The notes: generated by a model not told the origin, from the sequence alone. A DNA stretch of 48,529 bases from JAWXBK01 sp040878185 (GCA_040878185.1 JBBDMS010000063.1:1-48529), one strand, 5' to 3'; positions 9,011 through 17,019 are shown, numbered from the stretch's first letter. Numbers and translations: made by a program.

Positions 9011-11092
9011 CTACCCCTCGATCCTGGAGAATTCGGCGACCCGGTCCAGCGTCGCGCGGATCTGGGCCAACAGCCGCAGGCGGTTCCCGCGAAGGTCGGC
9101 ATCTTCGGCGTTTACCGTCACCTTGTCGAAAAAAGCGTCGACGGGCCGGCGTAATGTCGCCATCGCGGCCATCGCCGCTGCAAAATCCTCGCGTCCGATC
9201 GCCGCGCTGGCCTTCCCCTCGACAGACAGCAAGGCCGCATGCAGCGCCTTCTCCTCCGCCGCGCCAAGCTTGGCCGGGTCGACGGCCGTATCGTAGCTCG
9301 CCTTGTCCTTCTTCTCCTCGATGCGCACGATGTTGGCGGCGCGGCGATAGGCAACCAGGAGATTGGCGCCATCCTCGCTATCGAGAAACTTCTGCAGCGC
9401 CTCGACGCGCGCAAGGAGGCGAACCAGGTCGTCCTCATTGCCGAGCGCGAATACGGCGGAGATCAGATCGTGTCGGACGCCCTTCTCGCGCAGCGCGACT
9501 TTCAGGCGATCGGCGAAAAATTCCAGTAGCCCGTTGATCGCCCCGACGACATTCGCCGGCGGAATTTCCTTGCCGCTGGCATCTGCGGCGATCCTGAATT
9601 CCTTGCGCAGCTCGATGCGCAACCGGTTCTCGAGAATGAGCCGGATGACGCCGAGCGCCGCGCGGCGCAGTGCGAACGGATCCTTTGAGCCGGTCGGCTT
9701 CTCGTCGATTCCGAAAAACCCGATCAGAATGTCGATCTTGTCCGCGAGAGCCACCGCCACGGACACCGGCCCCGTCGGGCAGCGATCGTTCGGCCCGAGC
9801 GGTGCGTAATGCTCGGAAATCGCATCGGCGACCGCCGCGTCCTCGCCATCGCCGAGTGCGTAGTAGCGGCCCATCACGCCCTGCAATTCCGGGAACTCGC
9901 CGACCATGCCGGTCGTGAGGTCGGCCTTCGCGAGCCGTGCAGCGCGTTGCACCTTCGCTGCGTCGGCGCCCGGCACGTGCCGTGCGATCTCACCGGCCAG
10001 CGCCTCGACCCGCTTCATCTTGTCGGCGACGGTGCCGAGCCTGGCATGGAACACGATCTTTTCCAGCGCCGGCACGCGATCTTCGAGCCGGGTCTTGCGA
10101 TCCTGGTTCCAAAAGAACTCCGCATCGGAGAGCCGCGCGCGTAGCACGCGCTCATTGCCGGCGACGATGGCCTTGCCGCCGTCCTTGGTCTCCATGTTCG
10201 AGACGACGAGGAATCGCGGCGCCAGCTTGCCGTCTTCCGTATTGAGCGCGAAATATTTCTGGTTGGCGCGCATGGTTGTGGTCAGCACTTCGGGCGGCAG
10301 TGCCATGAAGCGCTCGTCGATCTTTCCCATGAGAACCACAGGCCATTCGATGAGACCTGTGACCTCGTCGGCGAGTGCGGCATCCTCGACCAGCGTCAGC
10401 CCGGCCTCTTTCGCGAGGCGCTGAGCCTGATCGAGGATCGAGGCGCGCCGCGCGGCCGGATCGAGAATGACCTTGTGGTCTAGAAGCTTCTGTTTGTAGT
10501 CAGCGAACGACGAAACCTCGAACGGCTCCGGCGCGAGGAAACGGTGACCACGGATTTTGTTTGATGAAAAAGACAAATGGATCGGTATAGGAGCTTGGCT
10601 ATCGGTTCGAAGAATGCAGAAAACGCTCCTAATAGGTCGAACCCACTTGAAAGGAACATCGTTCGACCACCTCATAGACTTGGGCCAAGGAAATGAGAAA
10701 AACAGCTCTTGCAAGATGATTACAGCGAGAGCGCCCGTCGGCAGTCCTTCGCGTTTGGCCACAGCAAACCAGACCTCACCCTTCCCGTCGTCGCGCTTCT
10801 CGCATTGATCGAGTGAGGTCAAGCCGGCGCTCTTGAGAAAACCCTCGATTGCCTTCTCCGGCGCGCCGACGCGCGGGCCCTTTTTCTCGATCGTTCGGTC
10901 GGGCTGCTTTTCCGGCAGTCCGTCGATAACCAGTGCAAGCCGGCGCGGCGTCGCGTAAGCATCGGCGCGCGAGAATTCGAGCCCCTGTTCTTTCAGTTTG
11001 TCGCAGACGAGGCGCTTCAGATCTTCGGCCGCGCGTGCCTGCATGCGCGCCGGGATTTCTTCCGAGAACAGTTCGAGCAGGAGTTCGGGCAT
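9011..11092 (-). CDS. glyS: glycyl-tRNA synthetase, beta subunit
   Basis: The 693-residue subunit joins the alpha subunit to charge tRNA-Gly. The N-terminus MPELLLELFSEEIPARMQ is diagnostic, followed by the B3/B4-like and HD-like central regions and a C-terminal anticodon-binding DALR-like domain (FFDKVTVNAEDADLRGNR). The start at 11092 lies four bases from the glyQ stop. The gene is unusual between about 10555 and 10735 (residues 119-179): GC falls to about 47% over 180 bases, and codons rare elsewhere in this window (AGG, CGA, ATA, TCA, TTG, CCT) cluster there, yet the reading frame and the family motifs FPWPKSMRW and RGHRFLAP are kept. Recombination with a lower-GC relative is one explanation. 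Confidence 0.97.
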   Translation of the reverse strand: MPELLLELFSEEIPARMQARAAEDLKRLVCDKLKEQGLEFSRADAYATPRRLALVIDGLPEKQPDRTIEKKGPRVGAPEKAIEGFLKSAGLTSLDQCEKRDDGKGEVWFAVAKREGLPTGALAVIILQELFFSFPWPKSMRWSNDVPFKWVRPIRSVFCILRTDSQAPIPIHLSFSSNKIRGHRFLAPEPFEVSSFADYKQKLLDHKVILDPAARRASILDQAQRLAKEAGLTLVEDAALADEVTGLIEWPVVLMGKIDERFMALPPEVLTTTMRANQKYFALNTEDGKLAPRFLVVSNMETKDGGKAIVAGNERVLRARLSDAEFFWNQDRKTRLEDRVPALEKIVFHARLGTVADKMKRVEALAGEIARHVPGADAAKVQRAARLAKADLTTGMVGEFPELQGVMGRYYALGDGEDAAVADAISEHYAPLGPNDRCPTGPVSVAVALADKIDILIGFFGIDEKPTGSKDPFALRRAALGVIRLILENRLRIELRKEFRIAADASGKEIPPANVVGAINGLLEFFADRLKVALREKGVRHDLISAVFALGNEDDLVRLLARVEALQKFLDSEDGANLLVAYRRAANIVRIEEKKDKASYDTAVDPAKLGAAEEKALHAALLSVEGKASAAIGREDFAAAMAAMATLRRPVDAFFDKVTVNAEDADLRGNRLRLLAQIRATLDRVAEFSRIEG

Positions 11093-11096
11093 GGAC

Positions 11097-12026
11097 CTAC
11101 GCCGCCCTCGCCCGCGTCGCGATCCACGCCTCGCAGCAGCGTTTCGCCAGTGCGCGCACGCGTCCGATATAGGCCTGCCGTTCTGATACGGAGATAACGC
11201 CGCGCGCATCGAGCAGGTTGAAGAGATGCGAGGCCTTGAGACACTGGTCGTAGGCCGGCAGCACCAGCGCACCGATATTCCGGCCGTCGTCTTTCGCATC
11301 GCGATCGAGCAGCGCCGCGCATTCCTTCTCGGCATCTGCGAAGTGGCGCGTGAGTGTCGCCGTATCGGCCGCCTCGAAATCGTAAGCGGAGAATTCTCGC
11401 TCGGCCTGCAGATAGACATTGCCGTAGCGCACGCCGCCTTTGCCGTCGGGCCGGCCGTTCCAGTCGAGGTCGTAGACGTTCTCGACGCCCTGCACATACA
11501 TCGCGAGGCGCTCGAGCCCGTAGGTCAGTTCGGTCGAAACCGGATCGCATTCGATGCCGCCGACCTGCTGGAAATAGGTGAACTGGCTGACTTCCATGCC
11601 GTCGAGCCAGACTTCCCAGCCGAGGCCCCAGGCGCCCAGCGTCGGGCTCTCCCAATCGTCCTCGACGAAGCGCACGTCGTGTTCTTCGAGAACAATTCCC
11701 AGCGCGCGCAGGCTATTCAGATAGAGTTCCTGGCTGTCGGCGGGCGACGGCTTCAGGATCACCTGGAACTGGTAGTAATGCTGCAGCCGGTTCGGGTTCT
11801 CGCCATAGCGCCCGTCGGTCGGCCGGCGCGAGGGCTGCACATAGGCCGCCTTCCAGGGTTCGCTGCCGAGCGCGCGCAGGGTCGTCGCCCAGTGGAACGT
11901 CCCCGCCCCCACTTCCATGTCGTAGGGCTGCAGGATCACGCAGCCCTGTGCCGCCCAATAGTCCTGCAACTTCAGGATCAGGCGCTGGAAGCAGGTCTCA
12001 GGATTGGGTTCCGGCGCCGGCGACAT
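11097..12026 (-). CDS. glyQ: glycyl-tRNA synthetase, alpha subunit
   Basis: The 309-residue catalytic class II subunit contains the characteristic blocks FQRLILKLQDYWAAQGC, EVGAGTFHWATTLRALG, YVQPSRRPTDGRYGENPN and RLQHYYQFQVILKPSP, which make the aminoacyl-adenylate site. I chose the ATG at 12026; a TTG three codons upstream (12035) is also possible, and neither has a strong Shine-Dalgarno match. It is followed after four bases by glyS, so the two subunits are made from one message. The alphaproteobacterial order with trmN6 upstream and ppdK downstream is conserved. No T-box or other leader structure was recognised in the 117 bases upstream. Confidence 0.97.
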   Translation of the reverse strand: MSPAPEPNPETCFQRLILKLQDYWAAQGCVILQPYDMEVGAGTFHWATTLRALGSEPWKAAYVQPSRRPTDGRYGENPNRLQHYYQFQVILKPSPADSQELYLNSLRALGIVLEEHDVRFVEDDWESPTLGAWGLGWEVWLDGMEVSQFTYFQQVGGIECDPVSTELTYGLERLAMYVQGVENVYDLDWNGRPDGKGGVRYGNVYLQAEREFSAYDFEAADTATLTRHFADAEKECAALLDRDAKDDGRNIGALVLPAYDQCLKASHLFNLLDARGVISVSERQAYIGRVRALAKRCCEAWIATRARAA

Positions 12027-12152
12027 CGGATGCAATGGCCCGCGATTCTGGGAAAAGGGCTTATGTTGCGCTGCAAACTAGCGGTGGGCCCGGAGTCGGT
12101 CAAGCAACGGGAACCCTTGGCGTTTCGGCCGCACACGGCCCGTTGACCCGCC

Positions 12153-12428
12153 TCAGATGCCGGCCCCGCACTGGCTGCACAGGGTCCGCTTCGCGGGAAC
12201 GAACGAGCCGCAGCTCCGGCATTCGATCAGATCCTCGACCCGCGCGGCCGTGCCCGTCGCTTTGGCTTCCCGGCGGGATGCGCTCGGGCGCGGCGTATTC
12301 TCGCGCGCGACGCGGGCCTTTTGCTTGCGCTCGCGATCGAGCCGTCCGACCAGGCGGAATCCGTACCAGATCGCCAGCACGACGGCAGCGAGGACAAGAA
12401 TCTTCGTGAGACTGGGAATGGCGAACAT
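12153..12428 (-). CDS. small membrane-anchored zinc-ribbon protein
   Basis: This 91-residue protein has one N-terminal membrane helix (TKILVLAAVVLAIWYGFRLV, residues 8-27), a basic linker rich in Arg and Lys, and a C-terminal zinc ribbon with two Cys-x2-Cys knuckles: CRSC near residue 70 and CSQC near residue 85. The ribbon would face the cytoplasm if the short N-terminus is outside. I know of no established function. Small proteins of this kind occur upstream of glyQ in several alphaproteobacteria (recollection, not checked). The gap to trmN6 upstream is 48 bases, so it is probably co-transcribed. Composition matches the surroundings. Confidence 0.75.
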   Translation of the reverse strand: MFAIPSLTKILVLAAVVLAIWYGFRLVGRLDRERKQKARVARENTPRPSASRREAKATGTAARVEDLIECRSCGSFVPAKRTLCSQCGAGI

Positions 12429-12476
12429 GTGGCCGCATTTAGGGGCCGCGCTGAATCGCGGTCAAGCGGCGCGGGT

Positions 12477-13226
12477 TTAGATCAGAATGCCGGCACCGTT
12501 GCGCAGCACCGCCTCGGCCGCCACGGTGTAACCGCCTTCCGCCCCGTGCAGCACCATCCCCGGCATCAGCCGCGCCGGCGTCGCAACGTTCTTGCGGCCG
12601 CGCACCAGGATGCGGGTTGCCGGCTTGTCGCCGCCGGGCCAGAGCGGAAAGACGACGAGTTCGCCGATCTTGCCGGCGAACTCTGACATCAGCCGGTCGA
12701 TCCGGTCCGCGCGATAGATGAAGGTTATGCTGCCTTTCGGTCGCACCATGACCAGCGCGCAGCGTATCCAGTCGCCGAGCTTCGCCTCGCCTTCATGGTT
12801 CGCACCGGCCTTGGCCGGTTGCGGCGACAGCGTACCCGCATCGCCTTCGAGAAACGGCGGATTGGCCATCACATGGGTGAAACTGCCCGGCGCCAGCCGC
12901 GGCGGCAGCCGCAGCAGATCGCCGACCATCGCCTCGACGCGACTGTTCATGCGATTGGCCTCGATGTTGGTCGAAGCAAGACGCACGAGGGTGCGATCGC
13001 GCTCGATACCCACGATGCGGCAGTTCGGCTCGCGCATCGCGAGACAGAGCGAAGCCGCACCGACGCCGCAACCGAGATCGAGCACCAGGTCGCCCGGCGC
13101 CGCCGGCACGGCGGCCGCGAGAAACACCGGATCGATCGCGACGCGATAGCCGGCCGCGGGCTGAGTTAGACGTACCCGCCCGTCCAGCAGCGTATCTTCC
13201 GTCACCTGGCCATCGCGCTCAGTCAT
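12477..13226 (-). CDS. trmN6: tRNA1(Val) A37 N6-methyltransferase-type enzyme (TrmN6/YfiC family)
   Basis: The 249-residue protein is a Rossmann-fold SAM-dependent methyltransferase. Motif I is LDLGCGVGAASL (residues 49-60), the acidic end of strand 2 is GIERD (73-77), and the catalytic motif is NPPF (122-125), typical of enzymes methylating an exocyclic amine of adenine or of glutamine. The family is best known from E. coli YfiC/TrmN6, which modifies A37 of tRNA1(Val); substrate identity here is inferred. Its ATG overlaps the stop of the upstream DUF2007 gene by eight bases, showing coupling. The pairing DUF2007 - trmN6, divergent from a polyprenyl synthase gene, is widespread in alphaproteobacteria. 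Confidence 0.88.
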   Translation of the reverse strand: MTERDGQVTEDTLLDGRVRLTQPAAGYRVAIDPVFLAAAVPAAPGDLVLDLGCGVGAASLCLAMREPNCRIVGIERDRTLVRLASTNIEANRMNSRVEAMVGDLLRLPPRLAPGSFTHVMANPPFLEGDAGTLSPQPAKAGANHEGEAKLGDWIRCALVMVRPKGSITFIYRADRIDRLMSEFAGKIGELVVFPLWPGGDKPATRILVRGRKNVATPARLMPGMVLHGAEGGYTVAAEAVLRNGAGILI

Positions 13227-13437
13227 GGGGCAGCTCCTCGCCGCTTTCGATCAGAATCGAGCGGGCACGATCGAGATCGTCATCGGCCACCATGAGACGT
13301 CGCGGCAGAATGCCGAGCGTGCCCTCGACGACCGACATATGGCCGTCGAAGACGATACTTTCGATACCCGCATCGCGCAGCAGCGCGCCGACCCAACTCA
13401 ACCGGACCAGATCGGTGCTGCGCAGCAATTCCTTCAT
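13219..13437 (-). CDS. DUF2007 domain protein
   Basis: The 72-residue cytoplasmic protein matches the DUF2007 pattern: MKELLRSTDLVRLSWVGALL, then an AGIE turn, a short strand and DDDLDRARSILIESGEE at the C-terminus, a ferredoxin-like or PII-like small fold. The start at 13437 is preceded by GGGGGAG three bases away; the frame extends upstream but without a ribosome site. Eight bases are shared with trmN6. The family has been proposed to sense or signal but no function is established; its constant coupling to the tRNA methyltransferase is the only clue. Confidence 0.85.
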   Translation of the reverse strand: MKELLRSTDLVRLSWVGALLRDAGIESIVFDGHMSVVEGTLGILPRRLMVADDDLDRARSILIESGEELPHD

Positions 13438-13547
13438 GCTCTCCCCCGTGTAGGCCCACAAAGCCGCTGGACGGCGCTCTGCCTCGCCTCGCGCCGGCAC
13501 GGTCGCCTGCGCGGTCTTCGGCGCGCAGGATTGCGATCCTGTTTTCC

Positions 13548-13575
13548 TTGACCGCCTTGGGGGTCAATCTACACT
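13548..13575 (+). promoter_or_regulatory. sigma-70 promoter of ispB with overlapping palindrome
   Basis: TTGACC (13548-13553) and TACACT (13570-13575) have a 16-base spacer and match the consensus at five of six and four of six positions. TTGACC is also the left arm of a perfect six-base inverted repeat with GGTCAA at 13562-13567 (eight bases apart), so the minus-35 region sits within a possible operator or hairpin. The TTG start codon is about 58 bases further on. Confidence 0.5.
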
Positions 13576-13633
13576 CAAATTCAGCGCGGCAGAGCATCAG
13601 GCCGGGCTCCGATTTCCTGCCGGAGGACGGTTT

Positions 13634-14656
13634 TTGGCCACTATCGTCAAGCTCGATCGCGACCGCGGCAAGCGTCCCGCACCCTCGCTCGACGCACTCA
13701 CCGCGCTGGTGGCGACCGATCTGGATCGGGTCAACGCCCACATCCTTCGGCACATGCAAAGCTCGGTCGAGCTGATCCCGCAATTGGCCGGCCATATCGT
13801 GGCGGCGGGCGGCAAGCGGCTGCGCCCGATGCTGACCCTCGCGGCGGCCAAGCTCTGCGGTTACGAGGGCGAACGCCATTGCGCCCTTGCTGCCGTTGTC
13901 GAGTTCATTCACACCGCCACGCTTCTGCATGACGACGTGGTCGACGAGAGTGCGCTGCGCCGCGGCCGTGCAACCGCGAACGCCGTCTGGGGTAATCAGG
14001 CGAGCGTACTGGTCGGCGATTTCCTGTTCAGCCGCGCATTCCAGCTCATGGTCGCCGACGGCTCGCTCAAGGTGCTCGATATTCTTTCGACCGCATCGGC
14101 GGTGATCGCCGAAGGCGAAGTGCTGCAACTCGTTACCAGCAACGATACGGCGACCAGCGAACAGGCCTATCTCGATGTGATCCGCGGCAAGACCGCAGCC
14201 TTGTTCTCGGCCGCCTGCCGCGTCGGCGCGGTCGTCGCCGACCGGCCGCATGTCGAGGAAGAAGCGCTGGAAAGTTACGGCGAGAATCTCGGCATCGCCT
14301 TCCAGCTCATCGACGATGTGCTTGATTATGCAGCCCAGCAGGCGAAGCTCGGCAAGACGATTGGTGACGATTTCCGCGACGGCAAGATCACTCTGCCGGT
14401 CATTCTCGCTTATCGCCGCGGCGACGATGCGGAGCGCGAGTTCTGGGTGCGCTGCCTCGAGCGCCAGGAACAGACCGATGCGGATCTGCCGCGCGCACTC
14501 GAACTGCTCGAGCGTCATGGCGCCCTCAAGGACAGCGTCGGCCGGGCCGAGCATTACGGCGCGGTCGCCCGCGATGCGCTCGGAATTTTTCCCGACGGGC
14601 CGGTCAAGCGCGCGCTGCTGGAACTGGTCGATTTCTGCATCCACCGGGTCCACTGA
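13634..14656 (+). CDS. ispB: polyprenyl diphosphate synthase (octaprenyl/decaprenyl type)
   Basis: The 340-residue trans-prenyltransferase lengthens farnesyl diphosphate with isopentenyl units to make the ubiquinone side chain. Both aspartate-rich motifs are intact: DDVVDE (100-105) and LIDDVLD (225-231), along with GKRLRP (60-65) and a basic cluster after the first motif. Chain length (C40 or C50) cannot be read with confidence. The start is TTG at 13634: GGAGG lies seven bases upstream (13622-13626) and no better start exists before the first conserved helix. It is transcribed divergently from DUF2007-trmN6, a usual alphaproteobacterial arrangement, and is followed by a terminator-like hairpin before tRNA-Pro. 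Confidence 0.94.
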   Translation: MATIVKLDRDRGKRPAPSLDALTALVATDLDRVNAHILRHMQSSVELIPQLAGHIVAAGGKRLRPMLTLAAAKLCGYEGERHCALAAVVEFIHTATLLHDDVVDESALRRGRATANAVWGNQASVLVGDFLFSRAFQLMVADGSLKVLDILSTASAVIAEGEVLQLVTSNDTATSEQAYLDVIRGKTAALFSAACRVGAVVADRPHVEEEALESYGENLGIAFQLIDDVLDYAAQQAKLGKTIGDDFRDGKITLPVILAYRRGDDAEREFWVRCLERQEQTDADLPRALELLERHGALKDSVGRAEHYGAVARDALGIFPDGPVKRALLELVDFCIHRVH

Positions 14657-14667
14657 CGGGCACGAAA

Positions 14668-14720
14668 AAGCCCCGTCTGCCGCGGCTTCGGCCCGGTGGG
14701 CGGCCCGGCTTGCGGGGTTT
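14668..14720 (+). terminator. terminator-like inverted repeat after ispB
   Basis: AAGCCCCG (14668-14675) pairs with CGGGGTTT (14713-14720) with one G-T pair, enclosing a GC-rich segment that can fold further. The short T-run is within the right arm, so termination strength is uncertain. The right arm overlaps the minus-35 element of the tRNA promoter. Confidence 0.4.
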
Positions 14721-14738
14721 CGCCCGAGGCGCTATACA
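14710..14738 (+). promoter_or_regulatory. promoter of tRNA-Pro
   Basis: TTGCGG (14710-14715) and TATACA (14733-14738) are 17 bases apart, and the mature tRNA begins 12 bases after the minus-10. Spacing and position fit a stable-RNA promoter. Confidence 0.5.
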
Positions 14739-14749
14739 GCCGGCCCTGT

Positions 14750-14826
14750 CGGAGTGTAGCTCAGCCTGGTAGAGCACTGTGTTCGGGACGCAGGGGCCGG
14801 AGGTTCGAATCCTCTCACTCCGACCA
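14750..14826 (+). tRNA. tRNA-Pro (anticodon CGG)
   Basis: The 77-base gene folds into a full cloverleaf. The acceptor stem CGGAGTG pairs with CACTCCG, the D stem GCTC with GAGC, and the anticodon stem CTGTG with CGCAG around the loop TTCGGGA. The T arm GGAGG-TTCGAAT-CCTCT is standard, and CCA is encoded (14824-14826). The loop places CGG at positions 34-36, reading the proline codon CCG, which is frequent in this high-GC sequence. No integrase or repeated tRNA end is found downstream, so there is no sign of an integrated element here. Confidence 0.97.
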
Positions 14827-15075
14827 ATTCCCTCGATGCCCTAATTCCCATATCGCCACCTTTGCGCGTTGGTCTCCGCGCGATGTCGCGCGGAAGCGCG
14901 ACGCCATGTCGCGCACCGATCCGCCTGCACTTGCGCCACGTCGCGAAATGATCCCGCCCCGGCCACATTGCGGCCCGGATCGGATCGCGTTGCGGTCTCA
15001 TTTCCTGACGATGGTCGCTCTCCTTCGAGGGGACGCGCGAATGCATCCGCACCGCGCCAACAGGGGAGATATCGC

Positions 15076-16785
15076 ATGACCCGACGTATTCGACTAATGG
15101 CCGGTGCCGCCTGCATCGCGCTGATTGCCGGCATGGCGGCCTGCAACCAGCAGCAGGAACGCGACACATCCAGTACGGGCGACCCGTCCGAGCCGGGCAA
15201 GGAGACAGAGCAGACCACCACGGTCGACGACAGCACGATCGTCGTTCAGCCTTTTCCGGCGCCGGAACCCGAAGCCGACCGGGAATTGTCGCGCGATGAC
15301 GGTCTCGCCAGCGGTGCGATGATTGTCGCCGAAAGCCCGTCGATCGGCTATGCCCCGACGCCTGTCTATGCCGGCGAACGCTACGCCGAGCTCGACGAGG
15401 CCGGCGTGTTCGCCGTTGCCGAAGCGCCGGTCTCGACCTTCTCGGTCGATGTCGATACCGGTGCCTACGCCAACATCCGCCGGATGCTGAATGACGGCTA
15501 TCTGCCGCCGGAAGATGCGGTTCGCATCGAAGAACTCATCAATTATTTCGACTACGGTTATGAAGCCGCACCCGATGCGGAACATCCGTTCAGCATCAAC
15601 ACCGCCGTCGCCCGCACGCCCTGGAACGAAGACACCTATCTGCTGCAGGTCGGATTGAAGGGCTTCGAACCCGCGGCCGAGGAGCACCCGGCGGCGAATC
15701 TCGTGTTCCTGGTCGACGTGTCCGGCTCGATGGAGCCCCAAGACAAACTGCCGCTGGTCAAATCGGCTTTGCGCCTGCTGGTGAACGAGCTTCGTCCCCA
15801 GGACAGCGTAGCCCTCGTCACCTATGCCGGCAGTTCGGGCATTGCGCTCGAACCCACTTCGGGCGCCAACAAGGCAACGATTCTTGCCGCCATCGACCGG
15901 CTGGGTGCGGGCGGCTCGACCAACGGTGCCGGCGGACTGATCGATGCCTATACGCTGGCCGAGCAGGCCATGATCGAAGGCGGCGCCAACCGCGTCATCC
16001 TCGCGACCGACGGCGATTTCAATGTCGGCATCACCGACCAGCAGCAACTCGAAGATCTGATCGAGACCAAGCGCAAATCCGGCATCGCATTGACTACGCT
16101 CGGTGTGGGCGATGGCAACTACAACGAACCCGCGCTCGAACAGCTCGCCGATCTGGGCAACGGCAACTACGCCTATCTCGACACGCTGCGCGAGGCGCAG
16201 AAGGTTCTGGTCAAGGAGATGGGCGCGACGCTCTTCACCATCGCGCAGGACGTCAAGATCCAGATCGAGTTCAACCCGTCCGTGGTCGCCGAGTATCGCC
16301 TGATCGGCTACGAGAACCGGATGCTCGAGCGCGAGGATTTCAACAACGATCGGATCGATGCCGGCGAAATCGGCGCCGGTCATACCGTCACGGCGCTCTA
16401 CGAGATCGCGCTGGTCGGCCAGGAAGGAAGGCTGATCGATCCGCTGCATTTCGGCACATCGCACGAAAATTCGAGCCCCAATTTCGGGGTCGATTTCGCG
16501 TTCCTGCGGCTCCGCTACAAACTGCCGGGCGAAGATGAAAGCCGCCTGATCGAGCAGACCTTGGCGGGCTCCGAGCTCGCTGCGGCCGAGCAGCCCGGGC
16601 CGGATCTCGCCCGGGCCGCATCGGTCGCTGCCTTCGGCCAGTTGCTGCGCGGCGGCGATCATGCCGGCAGCTTCGAGTACGAGGATATCGCGGCGCTTGC
16701 CGAATCTGTCCCCGCGGAAGGCAGCGCCGGCGACTGGGGCGAGTTCATCGACCTGGTGCAGCTCGCCGAAGCGCTCGCCCAGTAA
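15076..16785 (+). CDS. vWA-domain lipoprotein, YfbK type (DUF3520)
   Basis: The 569-residue protein begins with a lipoprotein signal (hydrophobic residues 8-22, Cys23 after MAA), followed by an acidic, low-complexity linker. A conserved YfbK-type N-terminal block (VSTFSVDVDTGAYANIRRML) precedes a von Willebrand factor A domain with an intact MIDAS motif DVSGS near residue 213 and a later ATDGDFNVG. The C-terminal third fits the DUF3520 module. The protein should sit in the periplasm and bind a divalent metal-dependent partner; its biological role is not established in the family. The start at 15076 has GGGGAG eight bases upstream. It is a single gene, flanked by tRNA-Pro and a hairpin. Confidence 0.88.
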   Translation: MTRRIRLMAGAACIALIAGMAACNQQQERDTSSTGDPSEPGKETEQTTTVDDSTIVVQPFPAPEPEADRELSRDDGLASGAMIVAESPSIGYAPTPVYAGERYAELDEAGVFAVAEAPVSTFSVDVDTGAYANIRRMLNDGYLPPEDAVRIEELINYFDYGYEAAPDAEHPFSINTAVARTPWNEDTYLLQVGLKGFEPAAEEHPAANLVFLVDVSGSMEPQDKLPLVKSALRLLVNELRPQDSVALVTYAGSSGIALEPTSGANKATILAAIDRLGAGGSTNGAGGLIDAYTLAEQAMIEGGANRVILATDGDFNVGITDQQQLEDLIETKRKSGIALTTLGVGDGNYNEPALEQLADLGNGNYAYLDTLREAQKVLVKEMGATLFTIAQDVKIQIEFNPSVVAEYRLIGYENRMLEREDFNNDRIDAGEIGAGHTVTALYEIALVGQEGRLIDPLHFGTSHENSSPNFGVDFAFLRLRYKLPGEDESRLIEQTLAGSELAAAEQPGPDLARAASVAAFGQLLRGGDHAGSFEYEDIAALAESVPAEGSAGDWGEFIDLVQLAEALAQ

Positions 16786-16807
16786 CCTCGACGGTCACTT
16801 CACGATC

Positions 16808-16835
16808 ACGGGCGGCTCCTTGCGGGGCCGCCCGT
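16808..16835 (+). terminator. GC-rich hairpin after the vWA gene
   Basis: A perfect nine-pair stem is formed by 16808-16816 (ACGGGCGGC) and 16827-16835 (GCCGCCCGT) with a ten-base loop, 22 bases after the stop codon. Only two T bases follow, so it may work weakly or protect the mRNA end. Confidence 0.5.
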
Positions 16836-16881
16836 TGCCGTCCGGGGTTACCCCGCCCCATAAATACGGCGACCCGTCGTT

Positions 16882-16930
16882 TTTCTCACATATTCTCCGT
16901 AGCTTACATGCACAATAAATATGTGTGAAA
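16882..16930. repeat. AT-rich 13-bp imperfect inverted repeat upstream of the SulP gene
   Basis: TTTCTCACATATT (16882-16894) and AATATGTGTGAAA (16918-16930) are inverted copies matching at 12 of 13 positions, separated by 23 bases. The block is far richer in A and T than its surroundings and lies about 90 bases before the SulP start. It could be a two-site operator, a cruciform, or a terminator for reads from either side. Confidence 0.7.
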
Positions 16931-17019
16931 TGGGCCCGGCCGGTGCTAAAGGATGATCGTCACCTAGCCGACAACGCCAACTACCCATCGCCCGAACGCA
17001 GCCCCCGAACGCACCCGCC

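Noticed and set aside
10557..10808. Small plus-strand open frame opposite the low-GC patch of glyS
   Set aside because: The patch keeps the glyS frame and its motifs; the opposite frame shows no start signal or family features, so no inserted gene is proposed.
14869..14915. Repeated ATGTCGCGC motifs before the vWA gene
   Set aside because: Two or three short GC-rich copies over 40 bases can arise by chance in this composition; no stem with regulatory placement was convincing.
14750..15075. tRNA-Pro as attachment site of a genomic island
   Set aside because: No repeated tRNA 3' end, no integrase and no change of composition were seen downstream; the following genes are ordinary chromosomal genes.
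14869..15075. Upstream extension of the vWA protein
   Set aside because: The added 69 residues are Arg/Ala-rich and would bury the lipoprotein signal; the ATG at 15076 has a good ribosome site.
15094..16662. Long minus-strand open frame opposite the vWA lipoprotein
   Set aside because: It is an antisense reading of a gene with a signal peptide, MIDAS motif and ribosome site; composition is typical of a shadow frame.
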